From positions 310,001 through 374,000 of the forward strand of contig CAVWXN010000009.1 of the NCBI GenBank assembly GCA_963759125.1: a stretch of 64,000 nt of DNA, in the 5' to 3' direction. The notes beneath the pieces are model-generated. The model had not been told where the DNA came from. It saw only the letters and a list, made by a program, of their open reading frames with translations, and did no database searches. This stretch comes from JABDQA01 sp963759125. Lineage in GTDB: Bacteria > Desulfobacterota > Desulfobulbia > Desulfobulbales > Desulfocapsaceae. Below are positions 7,748-16,878 of the stretch, in pieces. The first letter of the stretch is position 1, and each line of letters starts with the position of its first letter. Both the position numbers and the translations under genes were made by a program.

Positions 7748-9109
7748 ATGAATCCGCTTTTGTTCGCCTTCTACGGAGATGATTTTACCGGCTCGGCCGA
7801 TGCCATGGAGGCCTTGACGATAAACGGCGTCAAAACCGCCTTGTTTCTGGGTCACCCGACCCAGGAGCGGCTCCAGGCAGAACTCGCAGATCTGAACGCG
7901 GTCGGCATTTCGGGCGTCAGCCGAACCATGACTCCCGCACAGATGGATACTGAGCTGCCCGAACAATTGGCACTGCTGAACAGTCTGGGTACGGGAATAG
8001 TCCATTACAAGGTATGCGCCACTTTCGATTCGTCGCCGACCATCGGCAGCATCGGCCATGCCGCTGATATTGCCTTCAAGGTGATCAACCCGGACTTCGG
8101 AGTAATCGTCCAGGGCATACCGCTCCTCGGTCGCTACATTGCCTTCGGGAACCACTTCACCGTTTACGGTGACGATCGTTTCCGCCTCGACCGGCACCCC
8201 GTTATGAGCAAACATCCGATCACCCCCATGGGTGAAGGTGATTTACGCGTCCACTTCAACATGCAGTCCGAGAAAAAAGTAAAGCTGATCGACCTGGTAC
8301 ATTTGACTGAATCGGATCAGGCACTGTCGGAGCGCTTCGATCGATGCATCGAGGAGGGCAACGAAATAGTTCTATTCGATACGCTTGACGATACTCACCT
8401 GATGAGGATCGGGGAACTGCTGCACAAAAAGTCGCAGACAGCAAAGATCTTCGGCCTCGGGTCCTCCGGCTTTGAATACGCGATGGCGCGCTACTGGCGC
8501 CGGGAAGGCATTGTCTCCGAGCCGAAGCCGTTCGGCCCGGCCGGCCCGGTCGACCAATTGATTGTCGTTTCCGGCAGCGCTGCGGCCAACACCGCCGAAC
8601 AGATCAGATATGCAGTTGCCCAGGGATTTGTGAGTATCCCGCTGCACACCGATCGGCTGGTCGATGACGCAGCCGCTGAGCAGGAGAGGAACAGGGCAAT
8701 CAGTAAAGCCCTCGAAGCGCTGAGCCAGGAGAAAAATATCATCATCTCGGCCACCATCGGCCCCGATGATCCGATCATCAAGAAAACCAGGGATACGATA
8801 AACAAACTTGGGATAGATCCCAGCGAGACAGGCCCGCGCATCGCCCGGCAGCAGGGACTGATACTTCGTGAACTGTTGCAGGAAACAGGGCTTGGCAGGG
8901 TCTGCGTGGCCGGCGGCGATACCTGCAGCTACGCGCTCAGGCAGCTCGACATCCACTCACTGAAACTGCTGATGCCCATTGCTCCAGCCGCACCACTTTG
9001 CGACACGGCCTCGGACAATCCAACCTTTGACGGCCTCCAGGTCGCCTCCAAAGGTGGCCAGATCGGTGCACCGAACTATTTCCTGCAGGTCCTTGAAGGT
9101 AAAGTGTAG
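7748..9109 (+). CDS. Four-carbon acid sugar kinase (DUF1537, OtnK/DtnK family)
   Basis: About 453 residues. The N-terminal substrate domain starts FAFYGDDFTGSADAMEAL, the hallmark of the family, and the C-terminal nucleotide domain has IVVSGSAAANTAEQI and VCVAGGDTCSYALRQL with the glycine-rich ATP loop. I place the start at ATG 7748, which has GGGGA at a proper distance, rather than ATG 7736, which lacks one. The enzymes phosphorylate 2- or 3-oxo-tetronates. Coupled with the OtnC-like gene 30 bases upstream, it forms the central step of the cluster. Confidence 0.9.
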   Translation: MNPLLFAFYGDDFTGSADAMEALTINGVKTALFLGHPTQERLQAELADLNAVGISGVSRTMTPAQMDTELPEQLALLNSLGTGIVHYKVCATFDSSPTIGSIGHAADIAFKVINPDFGVIVQGIPLLGRYIAFGNHFTVYGDDRFRLDRHPVMSKHPITPMGEGDLRVHFNMQSEKKVKLIDLVHLTESDQALSERFDRCIEEGNEIVLFDTLDDTHLMRIGELLHKKSQTAKIFGLGSSGFEYAMARYWRREGIVSEPKPFGPAGPVDQLIVVSGSAAANTAEQIRYAVAQGFVSIPLHTDRLVDDAAAEQERNRAISKALEALSQEKNIIISATIGPDDPIIKKTRDTINKLGIDPSETGPRIARQQGLILRELLQETGLGRVCVAGGDTCSYALRQLDIHSLKLLMPIAPAAPLCDTASDNPTFDGLQVASKGGQIGAPNYFLQVLEGKV

Positions 9110-9127
9110 AAAAGGGAGAACTGACAG

Positions 9128-10159
9128 ATGAAAGCCCTTGTACTGGAAGAATACAACAAGCTGGTTTATAAGGATATGCCCACTCCTCCAATTGGCGACA
9201 ACGAGGCCCTCGTCGAAGTTAAAGCCTGCGGCATCTGCGGCAGCGACGTACACGGCATGGACGGCAGCAGCGGACGGAGGCACACCCCCCTGATTATGGG
9301 TCATGAAGCCTCAGGAGTAATCGTCAAACGTGGCTCCGCAGTGAACGGTTTCGAGGAAGGCCAGCGGGTCACCTTTGACTCAACCATCTACTGCGGTACC
9401 TGCTTTTATTGTAGACAGGGGTTGATCAACCTGTGCGACAACCGGAGAGTGCTGGGCGTTTCCCCTCCCGAATATCGCCAGCATGGCGCCTTTGCTCAAT
9501 ATGTAGCAGTTCCGGAGCACGTCCTCTACCGGCTGCCGGACAATCTCTCTTTCGTTCAGGCGGCAATGGTGGAGCCGGTCTCGATTGCTTTTCATGCGGT
9601 GAGCCTGATGCCGATTTCGCTCAACGACAGCGCCGTGGTCATCGGTTCCGGCATGGTCGGCCTCTTCGTCGTTCAGGCCTTACGGGCCGCCGGATGCGGG
9701 ACTGTCATTGCCGTTGATCTGGAGCAGAGCAAGCTGGATCTGGCCTTGAAATTAGGCGCCGATCATGGACTGCTGGCAGGAAAAGTGGACGTCCCGGAAG
9801 AGGTGCGTAAACTGACCGACGGCAGAGGAGCCAATATCGCTATCGAGGTGGTCGGCAACACCATAGCCGTCAATACCGCGATCGATTCACTGCGTAAAGG
9901 CGGCGCCCTGACTATCGTCGGCAATCTGGCCCCGACCGTTGAGTTTCCGTTGCAGGAAGTAGTGACCAGACAGATCAGCGTAGCCGGCTCCTGCTCATCC
10001 TCTGGCGAATACCCTGCCTGCTTGGATATGATTGCCCGGGGAGTCATCAACGTCGATGCGCTGGTCAGCAAAATTGCGCCGCTGTCCGAAGGCGCTGAGT
10101 GGTTCAGAAAGCTTTACAACCAGGAAGAGAGCTTGATGAAAGTCATCCTCACTCCCTAG
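9128..10159 (+). CDS. Zinc-dependent medium-chain alcohol/polyol dehydrogenase
   Basis: 343 residues. Catalytic zinc site: CGICGSDVHGMDG and GHEASGVI; structural zinc site: four cysteines in YCGTCFYCRQGLINLC (residues 88-103). The Rossmann segment is VVIGSGMVGLFVVQALRAAG with an acidic residue at AVDLEQS, indicating NAD. Threonine, sorbitol and galactitol dehydrogenases share this layout. It follows the kinase by 18 bases with AAGGGAGAA ahead of the ATG, so it belongs to the operon and probably oxidises a sugar alcohol or acid feeding the OtnK/OtnC step. Confidence 0.87.
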   Translation: MKALVLEEYNKLVYKDMPTPPIGDNEALVEVKACGICGSDVHGMDGSSGRRHTPLIMGHEASGVIVKRGSAVNGFEEGQRVTFDSTIYCGTCFYCRQGLINLCDNRRVLGVSPPEYRQHGAFAQYVAVPEHVLYRLPDNLSFVQAAMVEPVSIAFHAVSLMPISLNDSAVVIGSGMVGLFVVQALRAAGCGTVIAVDLEQSKLDLALKLGADHGLLAGKVDVPEEVRKLTDGRGANIAIEVVGNTIAVNTAIDSLRKGGALTIVGNLAPTVEFPLQEVVTRQISVAGSCSSSGEYPACLDMIARGVINVDALVSKIAPLSEGAEWFRKLYNQEESLMKVILTP

Positions 10160-10193
10160 GCGTATCGATTGTATTCAAACCTGGAGATAGCCA

Positions 10194-10301
10194 ATGAGCC
10201 TCGGTCTGTTCGAACAGTGCGGCAAAGTTGCTATCATCACCGGGACCAGCCGGGGCAACGGTCTAGAACCACGCTACTACTCACCTGAACTTTTAATTTG
10301 A
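10194..10301 (+). pseudogene. Truncated SDR, N-terminal 35 residues only
   Basis: An ATG with GGAGATAGCCA ahead of it opens a frame whose first residues, LFEQCGKVAIITGTSRGNG, are the start of a gluconate-5-dehydrogenase-type SDR with the TGxSRGxG cofactor loop. After residue 24 similarity stops and the frame ends at 10299-10301. The remaining ~220 residues are absent, and the LarA-like gene begins nine bases later. A deletion has removed the body of a second SDR while keeping its ribosome site. Confidence 0.75.
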
Positions 10302-10310
10302 GAGGCACCC

Positions 10311-11585
10311 ATGGATGCAGTCAGATCGCTGATTGAGAACATTGATATTCCACCTATGTACAGAGTTCGACAGGAGTTTTATGTAAATCCGCTTGATGAC
10401 ATTGAAAAGTCGTGCACAGAACAGATAGGTGCGCTTTCACGTCTCCAGAAACTCCACCAGGGCGCCCGCATCGCCATAGCGGTAGGCAGCCGGGGAATCT
10501 CCAACATATCCCTGATCACCGCGTCGGTGGTCAAAGCGCTCAAAGATCTTGGCTTCGAGCCTTTTATCGTCTCCGGTATGGCCAGCCACGGCAAGGCGAC
10601 CGACGAGGGTCAAACCGAACTGCTGGCCGAACTGGGGGTCACCGAAGAAGCGGTCGGCTGTCCGGTGCGGGCCAGTGTCGAAGTGGTCGAGATCGGCACC
10701 ATCGCCAGCGGGCTGAAAGTCTACATGGACCGTATTGCCTCCGAAGCCGACGGAATTGTGGTAATCAACCGGATCAAAACCCACACCGCCTTTCATGCCG
10801 ATTATGAAAGCGGCCTGGTGAAAATGCTGGCCATCGGCCTGGGAAACGATATCGGAGCAAAATCATGCCACCAGCTTGGCTTTGGTAAAATGGCCGAGAA
10901 CATTGTCGCCATGACCAGGATGAAGCTGGAGAAACTGCCGGTTCTCTTTGGTGTGGCAGTCATTGAGGACGGAGCCGAAAATGTCTCAATAATTGAAGTC
11001 GTCGACGCCGACGACTTCATGGACAGGGAACCGGAACTGCTGAAAATCTCAAAGTCCTACATGCCGTCCATTGGTATCGACCAGATCGATGTGCTCGTCG
11101 TCGACCGAATGGGCAAGGAAATCTCGGGGGACGGCATGGATCCCAACATCACCGGCCGCTATGCCACCCCCTATGCCCATGGAGGCCCGAATATCTCGAA
11201 GCTGGCAATTCTCTCGGTAACCGAAAAATCACACGGTAACGTCATCGGGGTGGGTCAGGCGGATCTCTGCACAAAACGGCTGTTCGAGGCGGCCGAGCTG
11301 GAAACCACCTATGTTAACTCGCTGATCGCCACGGTCACCTCGGTGGCCCGCTTACCGATGATCCTGCCCACCGACCATGACGCAATCAAAGCCGCCATAC
11401 TTACCTGCAACGTCATGGATTTTTCCCGCGTTCGGCTGGTAAGAATCAGAGACACCCTGCACCTTGGTGAGATGCTGGTCTCAGAGGCTCTGGCGGATGA
11501 GGTTTCAGCCAAAAAGAATGTGGTATCAGTGGAAGGCCCCTTGGCGATGAAATTCGAAAACGGCACCGCCCTGCCGGTATTCTGA
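10311..11585 (+). CDS. LarA-like (DUF2088) lactate racemase-domain protein
   Basis: 424 residues. The N-terminal domain has RIAIAVGSRGISNI and an SGMASHGKATDEGQ loop; the middle holds VVINRIKTHTAFHADYESGL and KMLAIGLGNDIGAKSCHQLG; these correspond to the lactate racemase nickel-dependent fold. True LarA needs the nickel-pincer cofactor made by LarB/C/E, and none of those genes is in the window. LarA homologues are now known to epimerise several 2-hydroxy acids. Its place at the end of a sugar-acid operon suggests racemisation of a 2-hydroxy acid such as a tetronate. GAGAGGCACCC precedes the ATG. Confidence 0.78.
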   Translation: MDAVRSLIENIDIPPMYRVRQEFYVNPLDDIEKSCTEQIGALSRLQKLHQGARIAIAVGSRGISNISLITASVVKALKDLGFEPFIVSGMASHGKATDEGQTELLAELGVTEEAVGCPVRASVEVVEIGTIASGLKVYMDRIASEADGIVVINRIKTHTAFHADYESGLVKMLAIGLGNDIGAKSCHQLGFGKMAENIVAMTRMKLEKLPVLFGVAVIEDGAENVSIIEVVDADDFMDREPELLKISKSYMPSIGIDQIDVLVVDRMGKEISGDGMDPNITGRYATPYAHGGPNISKLAILSVTEKSHGNVIGVGQADLCTKRLFEAAELETTYVNSLIATVTSVARLPMILPTDHDAIKAAILTCNVMDFSRVRLVRIRDTLHLGEMLVSEALADEVSAKKNVVSVEGPLAMKFENGTALPVF

Positions 11586-11591
11586 TTGAAC

Positions 11592-11607
11592 CGACCCGGG
11601 AGGGTCG
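11592..11607 (+). terminator. Candidate terminator after the LarA-like gene
   Basis: CGACCC (11592-11597), loop GGGA, GGGTCG (11602-11607), then TTATAGTT. The stem is short and the U-run poor, but the position, seven bases past the operon's last stop, is right. Confidence 0.4.
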
Positions 11608-11657
11608 TTATAGTTGCCTGAACGATAAATGTGCAGCACAGACCAGAGAGGATAACA

Positions 11658-12157
11658 ATGACAACAATTACACGAAAAGGCGCCGAGATTGAAATCAGTG
11701 GCAATTTACCGCCAATCGGTTCTGCCGCCCCTTCATTCAGCCTGGTTTCCACCGATCTAGCCGAATACAGCCTGAGCGACTTTGCCGACAAGAAGGTGAT
11801 ACTCAACATCTTCCCATCCATCGACACACCGACCTGCGCCAAATCGGTCCGTGCCTTCAACGAGCAGGCGGCCTCCATGGACAACTCCGTAGTCCTCTGC
11901 ATCTCACCCGATCTGCCCTATCGCCCATAAGCGCTTCTGTGAAGTTGAGAACATTGACAATGTCATCGCTCTGTCTACCTTCAGGGCACCTGAATTCGGC
12001 CAGGCCTATGGCCTGACCATGACCTCCACCCAGCGCCGAGGGCTGCTGGCCCGGGCCGTGGTGGTAATCGATGAAGAGGGTAAAATCATCTACACCGAAC
12101 TGGTGCCAGAGACTCACCCAGGAACCGAATTATCAGGCAGCACTGGATTCAATCTGA
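11658..12157 (+). pseudogene. tpx: Thiol peroxidase Tpx, interrupted by two single-base insertions
   Basis: Translation starts at ATG 11658 behind GAGAGGATAACA and gives a Tpx-type peroxiredoxin with the peroxidatic site PSIDTPTCAKSVRAFN. The frame breaks near 11915, where an extra base separates SPDLP(Y) from AHKRFCEVENIDNV; the latter carries the resolving cysteine. It breaks again near 12112, after ELVPE, where the third frame gives LTQEPNYQAALDSI and a TGA at 12155-12157. Put together, the protein is full length (about 165 residues) with both cysteines. All expected parts are present in order, so either the gene is very recently dead or these are sequence errors. Confidence 0.85.
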
Positions 12158-12495
12158 TGTTCAAGAAATTTTCAATCACCCTGCCCCTCGATATCGACCA
12201 GAGCTACGACTTGGTGCGTAAGAGCGGAGACGAGATAGTCAGTTGGGGGGCCAACAACGTCAGTCCCGAAAACCACTACCTGGAATGGAAGCAGAGCTTC
12301 TGGTCCTTTCTGGGAACAACCCTGATAGCGGTGACGCTGGAGGCTGCCGGCGCGAACGAAACGTCGGTCACGGTAATGATCCACAAGCCGCTCCAGGTAG
12401 TTGATCCGATAGGTATCTGCTACCGAGTCTTCAGAAAGCTTGAGAAGGGCATCGAAAAAAATCTTGCCGCCCTCGAGCGGAGCGATGAGCAGTAA
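12157..12495 (+). CDS. Small SRPBCC-like protein of unknown function, coupled to tpx
   Basis: 112 residues starting MFKKFSITLPLDIDQSYDLV. The ATG overlaps the inferred tpx stop as TGATG, indicating translational coupling. The sequence alternates strands (EIVSWGANNV, LEWKQSFWSFLGTTLIAVTL, SVTVMIHKPLQVVDPIG) and ends in an amphipathic helix (RVFRKLEKGIEKNLAAL), a pattern compatible with the helix-grip SRPBCC fold that binds hydrophobic ligands. I do not recognise a named family. In the raw sequence the frame runs back through part of tpx, but that is a product of the tpx frameshift. Confidence 0.6.
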   Translation: MFKKFSITLPLDIDQSYDLVRKSGDEIVSWGANNVSPENHYLEWKQSFWSFLGTTLIAVTLEAAGANETSVTVMIHKPLQVVDPIGICYRVFRKLEKGIEKNLAALERSDEQ

Positions 12496-12538
12496 AAGAC
12501 GGTTCCTCTGACTGCAGGGAACGAGCAATGATCTGCAA

Positions 12539-12772
12539 CTACCAGATATTGAGATAGAGAAGAATATTGACCAGCAGGAAGGTAGAAAGCACAGAGGCGA
12601 TTCCGAGAACTGCAAGGCTTGTTACCAATCCGGTGAGACCAAAACCTATGGCGATGGCGGGATTATCGAACTGATCCGGCAATTCCGACAGCTTACCCCC
12701 GTAGGTCGTAGAGACGAACCCAAAGGCTGAGAGAATGATAATGCCGATATTGACAAAGATTGTAAATCCCAT
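12539..12772 (-). CDS. Small two-helix membrane protein, unknown function
   Basis: 77 residues with hydrophobic segments at about 2-22 (GFTIFVNIGIIILSAFGFVS) and 45-72 (GLTGLVTSLAVLGIASVLST followed by FLLVNILLYL) around a short polar loop (KLSELPDQFDNPAIAIG). Upstream is GGGGTGG six bases from the ATG. It is convergent with the preceding gene. Composition looks like a real membrane protein rather than noise, but no family is recognised. Confidence 0.55.
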   Translation of the reverse strand: MGFTIFVNIGIIILSAFGFVSTTYGGKLSELPDQFDNPAIAIGFGLTGLVTSLAVLGIASVLSTFLLVNILLYLNIW

Positions 12773-13137
12773 TGACTAACCACCCCAATTAATTAATTCC
12801 TTTCCTACTATAATAATACACTTGACCGGCCGAATTTTGCAAGATACGCCATTTTCTTTGCAATCCAGACCTTTCCGGCCATCGATCATTCCCGCAACGA
12901 CTGCCCAGTAGTGACCTAAGATCGGTTATTTACCATATTAGGCCCAAGATGGGAACTACTTTCTCATTCTTCTTCTCTTCCCAACTCTCCTGCACTCCCC
13001 AACTGCCACGATGTTCCATTTACCTGTCAGGTATTGTGCCTATATTTTCAGAATACTCACAAATTATCAGCGCTTTAACGCTCAGTTTTACACTATTGAA
13101 AATTAACAGTTAAAGTAATTGATATCAGGAGGTTACT
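12773..13137. other. Intergenic stretch, promoter region only
   Basis: Divergent spacer between the small membrane protein and the binding-protein gene. It is AT-rich near both ends and pyrimidine-rich in the middle (around 12970-13010). CAGGAGGTTACT directly before 13138 is a strong ribosome site. I see no gene, repeat or stable hairpin. Confidence 0.6.
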
Positions 13138-14251
13138 ATGAATAGACAATTCCCTGTCAGCACATTTTCAATATTTATCATGACTTTTATTCTCGTTACC
13201 ACTGCCCGGGCAGACATTTATGTCGGCATTGCCGGACCTTTAACGGGCAGCGCACTAACCACGGGAGAACAGCAGGAAGTAGGCGTCCAGGCAGCGATAG
13301 ATCACCTGAACGAGATGGGTGGGGTTTTGGGTCAGGAAATCATTTCAATCTCCATGGACGATGCCTGCGAACCACGACAGGCCAAGGCGGTCGCCCGACA
13401 ATTGGTGAACGAAGGCGTTGTCTTCGTTGCCGGCCATCTCTGTTCCGGCTGCTCTCTGGCCGCCAGCAAAATCTATGAAGATGCCGGAATTCTCATGATT
13501 TCTCCGGCATCCACCAACCCCAAGGTAACCGATGAAGGAGGACCGAATGTTTTTCGAGTCATTGGGCGTGACGATCAGCAGGGTACGATCGCCGGCAATT
13601 TTCTGGCAGACAATTACGGTGAGGCCAATATCGCCATAATCCACGACGGAGAAGCCTATGGTCGTGGATTAGCAGAATTCACCAAAGCTCAGCTCAATAA
13701 AAAAGGCGTAAAAGAATTATTATTCGCCAAGTATACAAGAGACCAGAAGGATTACCAGTCGATCGTTGACCAGTTAGTAGAACACCGTATAGACGTAATC
13801 TATGCAGGTGGATACGAGGCAGATATCGGGATCATCATTCGCCAGGCCAAAAAAGCCCTGCCGGACTATCAACCTTGTTTCAGGCGATGCACTCGTCAGT
13901 CCAGACTTCCAGCTTTATGCAGGTGATGCAGGCGAAGGAGCCTATTTCACCTTTGCACCCGATATGCGCTTAAATTCTGAGGCAGAGGACGTTGTCGCTG
14001 CAATTCGGGAAGAGTACGGCTTCGAACCCGAGGGCTATACCCTTTATGGATATGGTGCAGTTCAGGCCTGGGCCCAGGCAGTCGAACAAGCCAACTCCCT
14101 GGATCTCAAAGATGTCATCAAGGTCCTGAACTCTGGAACCTTCGATACGGTAATGGGGAAGATAGGCTTCGATGACAAAGGAGATGTGACCGGTATCAGC
14201 TCGTTCGTCTGGAATGTCTTTGAAAAAAATGGGTACGTTCCGGTTCAATAG
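13138..14251 (+). pseudogene. Periplasmic binding protein, branched-chain amino acid (LivJ) type, with one frameshift
   Basis: A signal peptide (to about TTARA-D, residue 25) precedes a type 1 periplasmic binding fold: YVGIAGPLTGSALTTGEQQE, the DACEPRQA loop, GHLCSGCSLAASKIYEDAG, MISPASTNPKVT, and IIHDGEAYGRGLAE. Near 13875 one extra base throws the frame; the next frame resumes LVSGDALVSPDFQLYAGDAG and continues to VWNVFEKNGYVPVQ. The joined protein is about 370 residues, the normal length. No LivHMGF permease or ATPase genes accompany it. It sits 75 bp ahead of a transmembrane adenylate cyclase on the same strand, so it may be a ligand sensor rather than a transport component. Confidence 0.8.
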
Positions 14252-14326
14252 TGTGTATTGCGGTCCAACACCAGAAAGTCACCTAACTACCTAACCCCCC
14301 GGGGTTGGTTTGCCGACACACAGACT

Positions 14327-16829
14327 ATGTCTGAACGCAAAAAAACAAAAGCATTGGGCGTTCGGGGCAGGCTGTTTCTTGCCTTTCTGTCAATCTCCAT
14401 GTTCTCTTTAGTAGCTGCGTTCTCAGGATTATATTCGCTCTCTCAAGTGGGAGGAGCACTCAATACAATAACCCAGCAGCGTGTTCCAGAAGCGCTTGCC
14501 TGGCTCGAGCTTTCTCGAAAAGTCGAGGGCGTGGTTCGCGCCGCGCCGGCACTGCTCAATGTCACCACTGAAAGCGCCCGGGCAGAAGTCTCGGATGAAA
14601 TTGGTAGTCAAATCAGAGATCTTGAACCTTTACTGGAGAAAATTATTAACTCTGAAACAGAAGATGATTTATCACCTGATGTGATCAGGTTTGCATCAGC
14701 GGTGAGCAGAAATCTCGAGAGTCTCAACGAACTCGTCAAAAAACGACTTGCGATTGTCGCCCAACAGGAAAAACGACTTCGAGAGCTCACCCAAGCCAAC
14801 AATGTTGCCCAACGAATTCTTGCCCCAAGCGAGCGTATACTTGATGCCCAGAGGGCTGACTGGAATAGAACAGGAAAAATTGATAAAAATGAGCAACTGA
14901 GTGGTGAACAGCTTACATTGGCTAGGTCGATTATCGATTTGATCCCCCAGCAGAGAGCTTCGCTGCTGGTCGATGATATACACACCGATTTGTTGAAAAT
15001 TACCGATGCTCGCACTGCTGAACAGATCGATGTACTTGTTTTTCCACTAAAAAGATCTCTTCAGGAACTCACCGAAGTCGCCGCAGGCGGTCTCTCCTCG
15101 ATCGAAACGACGCCTCAATAAACAGATCGGCACCATCGAAGGGTTGACCGTCGGAGCATCAAGCCTTTCCCAAATCAGAAAACAAGAACTCGAAATAATA
15201 ACAGAAGCCGAAGATCTCCTGGCTGTTAATGTTCGATTTTCCAGATACTTGACCAATAGGGTTGATTACCTGGTGAATAATGCCACTCAGGAAATCGTTT
15301 CAGCATACGAGCAGGCAGTTCTATTACAAAAGCTGAACAGAAATATCCTTATCGGTGTTGTTGCCTTGAGTCTTACCTGTTCCCTGCTCATCGTCTGGCT
15401 CTATGTCGGCCGTAGCCTCATTGCCAGGCTGACCGCCCTGAGTGAGAGCATGCTGGCAATTGCCGGCGGCAACCTCAGAGCCCCCCTGCCCGAGCCCGGC
15501 AGCAACGATGAGATCGGCCGAATGGCAGAAGCTCTGGTGGTGTTTCGTGATACAGCCATAGAAGTTGAGGAGACCAACCTGCACGACATTGAAACGGCCC
15601 GGAGAAGGCTTGTCGATGCCATTGAAAACTCATCCGAGGGATTCGTCTTTTTCGATCCCGAGGATAGATTGGTAATCTGCAATAGCAGATATAAACAACT
15701 GCTCTACCCTGACTCCGATATCCAGATCGAGCAGGGAACGTCTTTCGAATCAATCATTCGGACAGCAGCGGAATGTGGTCACATTTTAGAAGCAGTCGAC
15801 AGAGTCGACGAGTGGGTGACAGAGCGAATGGCCCTTCATCGCAACCCTGGCGAACCAAGGGTTCAGAAACGAAACTCGGGTCAATCGATTCTGATTACCG
15901 AGCGTAAGACAAGTGACGGAGGAACCGTCGCCATCTATTCGGATATAACTGATTTGAAGAAGCGAGAAGAAGAATTGACGACCAAATCTCTGGCCCTGGA
16001 ACAATTGTCCAGCCAATTGGCTAAATATCTCTCTCCGCAGGTCTACAACTCGATTTTCACCGGGCAGCAGGAAGTGAAACTGGCCAGTAGACGCAAACGG
16101 CTGACGATTTTTTTCTCAGATCTCGTCGACTTTACGGGAACCACAGAAAGGCTGGAATCCGAGGATTTGACCAGGCTGCTCAACCATTATCTGACCGAGA
16201 TGTCCGAAATCGCCCTGGCTCACGGTGCCACCATCGACAAATATGTTGGAGATGCCATGGTCATTTTCTTTGGTGATCCCGATTCCAGAGGCATCAGAGA
16301 AGATGCGCTGGCCTGCGTTACCATGGCCATAGAGATGCAAAAACGTATGCAAGCGCTCGAGCGGCTGTGGATGGAATCTGGTGTGGAAAAACCCTTGCAA
16401 TGCCGCATGGGGATCAACACCGGGATCTGTACGGTCGGCAATTTCGGCAGTGAGGACCGGATGGATTACACCATCATCGGCGGTGGGGTCAATCTTGCCG
16501 CCCGGCTTGAAAAAGCCTGCCCTCCCGGCCAGATCCTCATCAGCTATGAAACCTATTCCCACGTAAAAGATGAAATCGCCTGCCGGCTTGCAGGCCAGAT
16601 CCAGGCGAAAGGTTTCACCGAGCCGGTCTCCACCTACCAGGTGCTCGACCTCCATGGGAACCTGGATGAAAACAAACGCCCCATAAGAAGCAGCTCAGAT
16701 CACATGCGTCTCGAGATCGAAATCGGACAGATGACCGAGGCAGAGCGATTAGACGCCGCCCGAACCCTCAGGGAAACAGCCGATCAACTGGCGAATAACA
16801 ACAGCGTTAAACCGCAGCCGCCTGATTAA
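14327..16829 (+). pseudogene. Membrane-bound sensor adenylate cyclase (HAMP-PAS-class III cyclase), with one frameshift
   Basis: Starting at ATG 14327 the first part has a membrane segment (about residues 17-38) and a helical periplasmic sensor. Near 15100 a single extra A breaks the frame; the next frame continues RRLNKQIGTIEGLTVGASSL, a second membrane helix (NILIGVVALSLTCSLLIVWL), HAMP (about 360-415), a PAS-like segment (EGFVFFDPEDRLVICNSRYK) and a class III cyclase domain from about 588. The cyclase has both metal aspartates (FFSDLVDFTG; KYVGDAMVIFFGDP), the adenine-selective lysine of KYVGD and aspartate of MDYTIIG, and NLAARLE for catalysis, so it should make cAMP. Joined length is about 834 residues. 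Confidence 0.85.
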
Positions 16830-16855
16830 CCCTGGCCCAGCACGCCGCACCAGGG
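16830..16855. terminator. Hairpin between convergent genes
   Basis: CCCTGG (16830-16835) and CCAGGG (16850-16855) pair across a 14-base loop immediately after the cyclase stop and before the convergent channel gene. No U-run follows, so a weak or Rho-assisted terminator at most. Confidence 0.3.
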
Positions 16856-16878
16856 CAGCCCCTGAGCCCTTCAATTTC

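Noticed and set aside
8372..8956. 194-codon minus-strand frame opposite the OtnK-like kinase
   Set aside because: Antisense of conserved kinase motifs; no independent evidence.
12019..12495. Reading the tpx end and the small downstream gene as one fused protein
   Set aside because: The fusion exists only because of the second tpx frameshift; the third frame supplies the normal Tpx C-terminus and a stop overlapping the next ATG.
16116..16655. Long minus-strand frame opposite the cyclase domain
   Set aside because: It is the antisense of strongly conserved cyclase motifs, so the frame is a shadow.
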